This document shows, piece by piece, positions 13,165-18,800 of a DNA stretch of 18,800 bases. Source of the stretch: an uncultured Clostridia bacterium (GTDB taxonomy: Bacteria > Bacillota > Clostridia > Christensenellales > Aristaeellaceae); contig CAKUCE010000022.1 in assembly GCA_934643535.1 (NCBI GenBank), forward strand, positions 1 through 18,800, in the 5' to 3' direction. A program made the translations under genes and the position numbers. Below the pieces are notes generated by a model. The model worked only from the letters and a program-made list of their open reading frames with translations. It had not been told where the DNA came from and did not search any database. Position 1 is the stretch's first letter. Every line of letters starts with the position of its first letter.

Positions 13165-14682
13165 TCACTCGTCCCCGGCCGTTTCCATTTCAAACCAGAA
13201 GGTGCTTCCCTTGCCAACGGTACTTTCCGCTCCGTAGTCCATGCCGTAGCCGTCCAGGATGCTGCGGGCAATATTCAGGCCCAGACCCGTGCCGACGGCC
13301 GCGCGCTTATGGGGCTTTTTGCCGCGATAATAGCGGTTCCAGATATAAGGCAGTTCCTCCGGCTCGATTCCCTCGCCGGTATCCGTCACAGAGAGGCGCA
13401 CCCGGCCATTCTGGATTGTCTGGGTAATCGTGACGGTCATGTCATCGCCGGTATAGGTCAGCGCGTTATTAATCAGGTTGTAGACCACCTGACTGATCTT
13501 CAGCGGATCGGCCCGGACAAAAGCCTCCCCCTGCTGCTGGAAGCGGATTACATAGCCGTCCTGCTCCGTCAGTTTGACGTAGCGGGTCAGGATTTCGCGA
13601 ATGGACTCGGTCAGGCTGAAGCGGCAGCTGTTCTCCTCCGGCGCGGCGTTCTGGCTCCTGCTGTAATCCAGCACCGCGTTGACCAGCGTGGTCAGGCGGT
13701 GGGTTTCATCCAGAATGACCTGCAGGTTTTCGGGGGTATTTTCTCCGGGAATGTCCCGCATGGCTTCCACATAGCCCTCGATCAGGGTCAGCGGCGTGCG
13801 TAGATCGTGGCTGATGTTGGCGATCAGTTCCCGCTGGGTCTCTTCTACCTTGCGGAGATCCCGTGCCGCCTGCGCAAGCTGGCGGTTCAGCTGAGCGATT
13901 TCCCGATAGGCGTTCGCGTCATGAATCGGCGTGAATTCGCCCTGACTCAAGGCGCGGGCCGCCTCCGTCGTCTGAATAATGGGCCGGGAGATCCGTCTGG
14001 ACAGAATGCTGGACAAAAGAAATCCGATCAGCAAAAGGGCGGTGGTCAGCACCCACAATTCGCTGCGGATGGTCTGCACTGTGGAAGTGACGGGCGTTAA
14101 CAGCGTATTGAGCAGTACGTAGTACTCGCTTCCGTCTTCCAACCGGGCTTGCTGAATGGAAACCAGATATTCCGCGCTGTCGTCACTCATGGGCAGCGGT
14201 GCCGGGAACGCAAAGCGCTGTCGGTCGAAACCGCTGCTGCGCGTGCGCTGCATAGGGAAAAACACAAAATTTTGCCCGTCTGTTTCCAGTTTTTGGGCCA
14301 TACGCCGCAGATCCCGGTGGTTCAGATGATGAATGATACAGCTGAACGCGGTATCGGCGCTGTAGACCGTCTGCATGTTTTCATCCACAATCAGCACGCA
14401 CAGGCCGTTATCCTCGGCAACGCGCTCGATCAGCGTGTTCAGGCTGGTATTATCGATGTTTCCCGCAATATTGGCCGATACGTTCTGAAGAGTGCGGCGC
14501 TTTTCATAGCGGTAAAACTGATCCAGCAGCTGAATCTGCATCAGCCACAAAAGGGCCACCATCAGCACGATAAACAGAAAAAACGTCCAGCTGACGCGGG
14601 TCTGAATGCCCAGAAGGCGCTCTTTTTTCCCCGGCTTTGCCTCCATGGAGGCGGGGGCCGGTTCAGTTTTCTTCTTTTTCAA
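13165..14682 (-). CDS. Membrane sensor histidine kinase
   Basis: The 505-residue protein has a membrane segment at about 31-50, an extracytoplasmic sensor region of about 155 residues, a second membrane segment at about 209-228, a HAMP linker (about 229-281), a HisKA domain with the phosphoacceptor His292 in ANISHDLRTPLT, and a C-terminal ATPase domain with N box NLINNALTYT, DTGEGI and GTGLGLNIARS. It should autophosphorylate and pass the phosphate to the regulator encoded directly upstream. The start is uncertain: TTG at 14682 overlaps the regulator gene by 20 nt and has GAGGGG about 12 nt upstream, while ATG at 14646 lies just after the regulator stop but lacks a clear ribosome site. The signal is unknown. 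Confidence 0.94.
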   Translation of the reverse strand: MKKKKTEPAPASMEAKPGKKERLLGIQTRVSWTFFLFIVLMVALLWLMQIQLLDQFYRYEKRRTLQNVSANIAGNIDNTSLNTLIERVAEDNGLCVLIVDENMQTVYSADTAFSCIIHHLNHRDLRRMAQKLETDGQNFVFFPMQRTRSSGFDRQRFAFPAPLPMSDDSAEYLVSIQQARLEDGSEYYVLLNTLLTPVTSTVQTIRSELWVLTTALLLIGFLLSSILSRRISRPIIQTTEAARALSQGEFTPIHDANAYREIAQLNRQLAQAARDLRKVEETQRELIANISHDLRTPLTLIEGYVEAMRDIPGENTPENLQVILDETHRLTTLVNAVLDYSRSQNAAPEENSCRFSLTESIREILTRYVKLTEQDGYVIRFQQQGEAFVRADPLKISQVVYNLINNALTYTGDDMTVTITQTIQNGRVRLSVTDTGEGIEPEELPYIWNRYYRGKKPHKRAAVGTGLGLNIARSILDGYGMDYGAESTVGKGSTFWFEMETAGDE

Positions 14683-15349
14683 AGCGATACCCTACCCCTC
14701 GCAGCGTGGTGATGTAGCGGGCGTAGTCGCCCAACTGCCGTCGCAGCAGCTTGATATGGGTGTCCAGCGTTCGGTCGTCGCCGAAAAAGTCAAAGCCCCA
14801 GACCTCGCTGATCAGCCGGTCCCGGGTCAGGGCGATACCGCGGTTCCGCACCATATAAAACAAAAGCTCGTATTCCTTCGGGGAAAGCTCCACCGTCTCG
14901 CCGTCCACCGTAACGCGCCGGGCGGTAAAGTCCACCTTCATGCCCTGAATTTCCACGATTTCATGGGCGTTTTCCTGCATCTCCGTCCTGCCGGTGCGCC
15001 GCAGCACCGCTGCTACCCGCATCATCAGTTCTTTGGGCGAAAAGGGTTTGACCACATAATCGTCGATGCCCAGTTCGAAGCCATGAATCTTATCGTATTC
15101 TTCGCCCCGGGCCGACAAAAGAATGATGGGCAGTTTCGGACGGAACTTCCGAATTTCCCGCGCGGCGGAAAAACCGTCCAGCTCCGGCATCATAATATCC
15201 AATATCACCAGTCCGATGCTGTCGTCCCTGGCTTTTTCAATGGCCTCCATGCCGTCGGCGGCCTCTTCCCACGCATAACCTTCAAAGGCGGCGTATTTGG
15301 CGATCAGCGTCCGAATGCGGCTTTCGTCGTCTACGATCAACAGTTTCAT
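14663..15349 (-). CDS. OmpR/PhoB-family response regulator
   Basis: The 228-residue protein has a receiver domain (about 1-115), with acidic residues Asp7 and Asp8, phosphoacceptor Asp51 in VILDIMMPELDG, Ser79 and Lys101, followed by a winged-helix DNA-binding domain (about 130-225, with LSPKEYELL and LRGVGYRF). Members bind direct repeats as dimers after phosphorylation. The ATG at 15349 has a weak GGGGGTG ahead of it. The kinase gene follows and overlaps it, so the two are translationally coupled. A direct repeat with an 11-bp period upstream of its own -10 suggests autoregulation. The regulon is unknown; the kinase gene overlap makes the pairing secure. Confidence 0.95.
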   Translation of the reverse strand: MKLLIVDDESRIRTLIAKYAAFEGYAWEEAADGMEAIEKARDDSIGLVILDIMMPELDGFSAAREIRKFRPKLPIILLSARGEEYDKIHGFELGIDDYVVKPFSPKELMMRVAAVLRRTGRTEMQENAHEIVEIQGMKVDFTARRVTVDGETVELSPKEYELLFYMVRNRGIALTRDRLISEVWGFDFFGDDRTLDTHIKLLRRQLGDYARYITTLRGVGYRFEKEEN

Positions 15350-15378
15350 CCCGGCACCCCCGTTTCGTAATGGGAAAA

Positions 15379-15394
15379 GGGGCGTTTCCGCCCC
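15379..15394 (-). promoter_or_regulatory. GNRA-loop hairpin in the leader of the response regulator gene
   Basis: On the minus strand GGGGCG and CGCCCC form a perfect 6-bp stem around a GAAA tetraloop, followed by TTTT. It lies between the predicted promoter and the start codon, so it could act as an attenuator, or be a weak terminator for rsfS read-through. Confidence 0.45.
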
Positions 15395-15410
15395 GCGACT
15401 CCCCTATGCC

Positions 15411-15443
15411 ATTGTAACAGCCGAAGGTGAACGTTCCATGAAC
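15411..15443 (-). promoter_or_regulatory. Response regulator promoter with direct repeats
   Basis: On the minus strand a TACAAT -10 (15416-15411) has a poor -35 (ATGGAA, 17 bp upstream). Two GTTCA repeats, with an 11-bp period (plus strand TGAAC at 15428-15432 and 15439-15443), overlap the -35 region. A weak -35 with 11-bp direct repeats is the usual layout of promoters activated by OmpR/PhoB regulators. Confidence 0.45.
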
Positions 15444-15469
15444 ATGCAGTGTTTTTTACCAGAATGGGT

Positions 15470-15832
15470 TTACTCTTTCTCCTCGAAGGACAGGGCGATC
15501 CGGTTCTGGTCGTTCTCCCACAGCTTATCCAGACGGTAGAAATCCCGCTCCTCCGGATGGAACAGGTGAACCAGCACCGTCCGGTAGTCCAGTACGATCC
15601 AGCGGCCCTCCTGCTGGCCTTCCTTCCGGGCGGGTTCATAGCCAAGCTCGGACAGTTTGTCTTCCAGATCGTCCGCCAGCGCCTTCACCTGCAGGGCGTT
15701 GCGGCCTGAAGCGATCACCATGGCGTCGGTAATGACGGTCATCTGAGAGACGTCCAGCGCCGTAATGTTCTGCGCCTTTTTGTCATAAAGAATCCGGGCG
15801 ATGGTCTGGGCCAGATTTCTTGCTTCTTCCAT
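15470..15832 (-). CDS. rsfS: Ribosomal silencing factor RsfS
   Basis: The start at 15832 gives 120 residues and follows AAAGGAG; a longer frame to 15907 would overlap the end of the upstream gene without need. The sequence has the family blocks LDVSQMTVITDAMVIASG near residues 25-45 and WIVLDYRTVLVHLFHPEERDF towards the end, then YRLDKLW. RsfS (YqeL/YbeB) binds ribosomal protein uL14 on the 50S subunit and blocks joining with the 30S subunit in starved or resting cells. It starts 14 nt after the nadD-yqeK gene and is co-transcribed with it, the same order as nadD-yqeK-yqeL in Bacillus. Confidence 0.95.
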   Translation of the reverse strand: MEEARNLAQTIARILYDKKAQNITALDVSQMTVITDAMVIASGRNALQVKALADDLEDKLSELGYEPARKEGQQEGRWIVLDYRTVLVHLFHPEERDFYRLDKLWENDQNRIALSFEEKE

Positions 15833-15846
15833 TCGTTTCGCTCCTT

Positions 15847-17061
15847 TTACGGTTTTGGTTGATTGGCTTCTTTCTTTTCTTTTTCCCGCTGCATCCGTTC
15901 CAGCCATTCCAGCGTCCTCCGGGTAGCCGGATGAACCGTGCCTCCGCGCTGGACCACATAGTCCAGGGTGGAGCGCAGGGAACGGATAGTCGCCGCCAGC
16001 AGATCGTTTTCCGCCAGGGCGCGGACTTCTTCCAGCGCAGGATAGCTTCGGCGGGAAGGCTCGATCTTATCGGCCAGATAAACCGCCATATCCAGCGGAA
16101 GCATTCCCACCTTTCCGGTGGTATGGCAGCGGATCGCCGCCAGCACGCTCAGATCCTTCACGCCGTACTGGCTTTCCGCCAGCGCCGCGCCCGCATAGCC
16201 GTGCAGGATGCTTTCGCTTTGAAGGGTTTCCTTGTCCAGCAGCAGGCGGTGTTCCCGGGCGATGGCCTGCTGCTGGCTCAGCGGCAGACACTTGGCGCAG
16301 TCGTGCAGAAGTCCGGCCAGCTCCGCCTGTTCCGGGTTCAGGCCGTGCTTTTCCGCCAGCCGCCGGGCCGTCCACGCCACCAGCAGGGAATGGACCAGCC
16401 GTTTGTCGGTCAGCGCCTTCCGGAGCCGTCCGTACATCTGAGCCGCGCCCTGCGGGCAGGGCGGAACGCCGTACAGGCCCATTACGCGGATATACTCCAT
16501 CACCTGCGGTTTCAGCCCGACCGGCTCCTCGCCTGCGGCCAGTGCCCGGCGGATCTCCGTGGAAGAGACGTTCCGGGGCGGCAGGGACAGAAAACGCAGC
16601 TTTGCGCCGCGCTTCACCAGTTCTTCATAGACCGGGCGGCGCCTGGGTTCCTCGGTGGAACGGCAGCATACGATGAACTGACACAGGGAGAACACCTTAT
16701 CCGGCTTGCGCCAGTTGGGCAGGTCCACCATGGTGTCCTCGCCGATGATGTAAAACAGTTGAACCTCCCCCAGCTGCTTTTTCATCAGCGTCAGGGTGTC
16801 CACCGTGTAAATGGTTCCCTCCCGTTCCAACTCCATGCGCGACGGTTCCATGCCCGGCAGACCGAAGACGGCCAGACGGGTCATTTCATAGCGGCGTTCC
16901 GCGTCGGCCAGCTCCTCGTGTTTATGAGGCGGGTTGCCGGTGGGCAAAAAAATCACCCGATCCAGCTTATATTCCTTCATGGCGCACTGCGCCATTTCTA
17001 CGTGGCGTTCATGGATGGGATTAAAGCTGCCCCCCATGATGCCGATGCGTTCCCTTTCCAA
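15847..17061 (-). CDS. nadD-yqeK: Fused nicotinate-nucleotide adenylyltransferase (NadD) and HD hydrolase (YqeK)
   Basis: The 404-residue protein joins two enzymes that are separate neighbours in Bacillus. Residues 1-200 are NadD, which adenylates nicotinate mononucleotide in NAD synthesis: IGIMGGSFNP (6-15), FLPTGNPPHK (38-47) and VSSTEIR (165-171). Residues about 212-390 are YqeK, an HD-fold hydrolase that splits Ap4A symmetrically to two ADP: His224, His253-Asp254, His287, His313 and Asp331 are the expected metal ligands. The start is TTG at 17061, with GGAAGGG 6 nt upstream; the first ATG lies inside the first beta strand. The adenylyltransferase motif usually written HxGH reads HERH (17-20), so the glycine is an arginine. 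It is co-transcribed with rsfS. Confidence 0.93.
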   Translation of the reverse strand: MERERIGIMGGSFNPIHERHVEMAQCAMKEYKLDRVIFLPTGNPPHKHEELADAERRYEMTRLAVFGLPGMEPSRMELEREGTIYTVDTLTLMKKQLGEVQLFYIIGEDTMVDLPNWRKPDKVFSLCQFIVCCRSTEEPRRRPVYEELVKRGAKLRFLSLPPRNVSSTEIRRALAAGEEPVGLKPQVMEYIRVMGLYGVPPCPQGAAQMYGRLRKALTDKRLVHSLLVAWTARRLAEKHGLNPEQAELAGLLHDCAKCLPLSQQQAIAREHRLLLDKETLQSESILHGYAGAALAESQYGVKDLSVLAAIRCHTTGKVGMLPLDMAVYLADKIEPSRRSYPALEEVRALAENDLLAATIRSLRSTLDYVVQRGGTVHPATRRTLEWLERMQREKEKKEANQPKP

Positions 17062-17105
17062 GGGCGTCCCTTCCTTCGTTACTTTCGTATCGTCTCCTCA
17101 TTTTC

Positions 17106-17113
17106 ATTATACT
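17106..17113. promoter_or_regulatory. Overlapping divergent -10 elements (nadD-yqeK and 17171 gene)
   Basis: The minus strand reads TATAAT (17111-17106) upstream of the nadD-yqeK gene, and the plus strand reads TATACT (17108-17113) upstream of the membrane protein gene. The -35 elements on both sides are poor. The two units may share one symmetrical promoter core. Confidence 0.5.
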
Positions 17114-17170
17114 AAAAAAGGGCCGAAAGGGGAAGTATTCATAGAGCAGAAAAATGCGGGAGGAAATTTG

Positions 17171-18010
17171 ATGGAACGCTACCGGCAGAAAACGGCGCTG
17201 GCCTCGGCGGCGGATCATCTGCTGCGGGTCCTGATCGCATGGGCGGCGGGCGTGGGATGGTTCGTGGCGCTCTGGGGGCTGTGCCTGCCGGCGCTGACCG
17301 CAGGCACGGCGCTGGGCGGACTTTTCTGGCTGTGTGCCCGCCTGCTTGGAAAAAAACGGATGCAGAAAAAAGAAGCCGCCCTCCGGCGGACGCTGGGCGG
17401 CGAGCTAGCGCTGGAAAAGCTGCTTCTATCCCCTCCGGCAGAGGCGGCTTCCCGGTGCGTACGCTGGCTGCAATCCCGAACGCGGCTCCAGATCGATCAT
17501 TGGACGGAAAGCGGCGGTCTTGGCACCTGGGAAGGCGCATCCGTCCTTTTCCGGCTGACCGCGCAGCATCCCGGAACGGAGATCGCCTCCCAGCAGATCA
17601 GCGAAGCCATTCGTGACGCCAGCCAAGTCAAATCGCAGCGGCTATTGTTCTGCACCACGGCCCCGCTCTCTCCGTCAGCGGTTCGGTTGGCGGAAACAGC
17701 GGAGCCGGAGCTGCGGCTGGTGGGGCGGGAAGAGCTGATCCAGCTGGCCGGAGCCTGTTCCCCTGCCACGGACGAAGATCTGTGCCGCTTAAAACAGCGA
17801 AAACCAAAACGCCGTTCCGCCCGGGAATGGCTGAAGATCATTCTCCATCCCAGCCGGGCGAAACGGTATTTCTGGTACGGCGCAGGGCTGGCCGCGCTGA
17901 CACTGGTGACGGGCCAGCGTTTTTATCCCATTCCGGCAGCGGTTTGCCTGCTGCTGTTCGCAGGCTGCAAAATCTACGCGGCACGGCACCGTGCCGAAAG
18001 CTGGTCATAA
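17171..18010 (+). CDS. Unrecognised membrane protein with possible Mrr-like cytosolic domain
   Basis: The ATG at 17171 has GGGAGGAAA upstream and gives 279 residues; an in-frame extension to 16934 lies over the divergent gene and is rejected. Two hydrophobic segments (about 17-36 and 38-58) are followed by a soluble region (about 65-232) and two more hydrophobic segments (about 234-250 and 252-269). In the soluble part the pattern QRLLFCTTAPLSPSAVRLAE (156-175), then ELRLVGREELIQL, resembles the last strand-helix unit of Mrr-type restriction endonuclease domains. However, I see no D-ExK or QxK catalytic set where it should be (GGLGTWEGASVLFRL is what stands there). The function is unknown. 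The stop codon is shared tail to tail with the next gene. Confidence 0.82.
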   Translation: MERYRQKTALASAADHLLRVLIAWAAGVGWFVALWGLCLPALTAGTALGGLFWLCARLLGKKRMQKKEAALRRTLGGELALEKLLLSPPAEAASRCVRWLQSRTRLQIDHWTESGGLGTWEGASVLFRLTAQHPGTEIASQQISEAIRDASQVKSQRLLFCTTAPLSPSAVRLAETAEPELRLVGREELIQLAGACSPATDEDLCRLKQRKPKRRSAREWLKIILHPSRAKRYFWYGAGLAALTLVTGQRFYPIPAAVCLLLFAGCKIYAARHRAESWS

Positions 18011-18800
18011 AGTTTCCAGCACTTCAAACCGTTCAAAAACAACGGGCATTTCTTCCGTAAAGGAATAACCAAGCTGCCTGCCTTCCTCCGTGAAAAAGGC
18101 GATGTGGTTTTTCCGCCAGGAGTCAAGGCAGTCATCCTCGCCTTCCCACTTTGCCAGCTCAAAGCCGATCTCCCGAAAGGGCAGAAGCTCGACCTGCGTG
18201 GTCACGAGCAGACATCCGGGCCGGCCTTCCCAATCCGTCAGCACGTTCCAATCGCCGGGCTTGGGAACGGGTTCGCCCTCCGACCGATAGGCGGCCAGGC
18301 TGCTGGACGTGGCCCGTTTTTTCCCCTCCAGCACCAGCTTCAGCAGCCGGTCGGCGGCGGGCTGCTGAAGCTCAAAATGCCAGTGCGGCACGTTGGAAAG
18401 GTCAGGCTTATATTTTTCCGTCACTGAAATACCGAATTTCCGGCACTTCTCAACGGATTCTTCTTCCTCCTGCAGCGCGGCGCGGGAGTACCAGTATTGA
18501 GCCTTTTCCAGATTTCTTTCGCCGCAAAGCCCTTCTTCGTAAAAGGTGGCCAGATTGCACTGTGCGTCCCAGTCGCCATGAATGGCGGAGAGATTCGTCC
18601 AATACAGCGCCTTTTGCATATTCGGCTCCACGCCGATGCCCTTCCAGTAAAAATAGCCCGTCTGGCATTCCGCTAGCGGATAGTGAGTTTCCTCGGCCAG
18701 CTTCAAATGGCCTTCAAAGCATCGGTCAAACTGTTTGGAGTTCCAATAAAGATCCATCAGTTCATTGCATCGGTCAAATTCCAGGCAGGGTTCGTAATAC
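18005..18800 (-). CDS. Sel1-repeat protein with C-terminal ASCH domain (partial, 5' end outside window)
   Basis: The frame is open from the stop at 18007-18005 to the right edge, giving 264 visible residues; the ATG at 18757 is internal, because the reading frame continues upstream without a stop. The first visible part has two Sel1-like helical repeats (AECQTGYFYWKGIGVEPNMQ with KALYW, then AQCNLATFYEEGL with KAQYWYSRAA), which usually mediate protein contacts. The last 125 residues or so match the ASCH domain (LVLEGKKRATSS, KPGDWNVL, LLVTTQVELLPF), a beta-barrel fold related to PUA and predicted to bind RNA or nucleotides. The role is unknown. Its stop overlaps the stop of the convergent gene by 6 nt (TCATAA), and no terminator is seen between them. 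Confidence 0.85.
   Translation of the reverse strand, partial: YYEPCLEFDRCNELMDLYWNSKQFDRCFEGHLKLAEETHYPLAECQTGYFYWKGIGVEPNMQKALYWTNLSAIHGDWDAQCNLATFYEEGLCGERNLEKAQYWYSRAALQEEEESVEKCRKFGISVTEKYKPDLSNVPHWHFELQQPAADRLLKLVLEGKKRATSSSLAAYRSEGEPVPKPGDWNVLTDWEGRPGCLLVTTQVELLPFREIGFELAKWEGEDDCLDSWRKNHIAFFTEEGRQLGYSFTEEMPVVFERFEVLETL

Noticed and set aside
12896..13271. Short ORFs on both strands across the trxA-kinase gap
   Set aside because: They run over palindromic sequence and known genes, have no ribosome site and no recognisable residues; the dyad symmetry is better explained as structure.
15820..17115. Plus-strand open frame opposite nadD-yqeK
   Set aside because: It is a mirror of a conserved two-domain enzyme gene; no motif is present in its translation.

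Overview
The window is chromosomal DNA from a GC-rich, spore-forming Firmicute of the class Clostridia, probably a gut lineage. The evidence is two tandem alpha/beta-type small acid-soluble spore proteins, the lon-ysxC gene pair, and a NadD/YqeK/RsfS block laid out as in Bacillus and Clostridia. Coding density is high, start codons include GTG and TTG, and clear sigma-A-type promoters and intrinsic terminators separate the units. I cannot place it below class level. I see no rRNA, tRNA, CRISPR array, insertion sequence or prophage gene.

Layout. (1) 1-2394: a cytidine-deaminase-like gene cut by the left edge and an Lrp/AsnC regulator (both minus), divergent from a MATE exporter (plus). (2) 2357-5549: a minus-strand operon of a MerR regulator of AdhR/NmlR type, an exported flavodoxin with a cyclophilin-like domain, an aldo/keto reductase with two [4Fe-4S] motifs, and an Isf-type iron-sulfur flavoprotein. 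It is driven by a promoter with the 19-bp spacer typical of MerR control and looks like an electrophile or redox response. (3) 5567-8351: a minus-strand pair of a secreted Ntn amide hydrolase and a GPH-type symporter. (4) 8381-11677: lon and ysxC (plus) with a structured leader and a terminator. (5) 11685-12240: two spore protein genes (minus). (6) 12292-13141: thioredoxin (plus) behind a leader of about 220 nt, followed by a hairpin-rich intergenic element without a gene and a terminator. (7) 13165-15443: a two-component system (minus; regulator then kinase, overlapping by 20 nt). (8) 15470-17111: rsfS and a fused nadD-yqeK gene (minus). (9) 17108-18800: an unrecognised membrane protein (plus) with a possible Mrr-like cytosolic domain, converging on a Sel1-repeat/ASCH protein (minus) cut by the right edge.

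Most of this is ordinary chromosomal content. The places that most deserve a second look are the structured element at about 12942-13110, the membrane protein at 17171-18010, the NadD domain whose HxGH motif reads HERH, the MerR operon with its exported flavodoxin, and the structured leaders of lon and trxA. I see no clear evidence of a wholly new multi-gene system.
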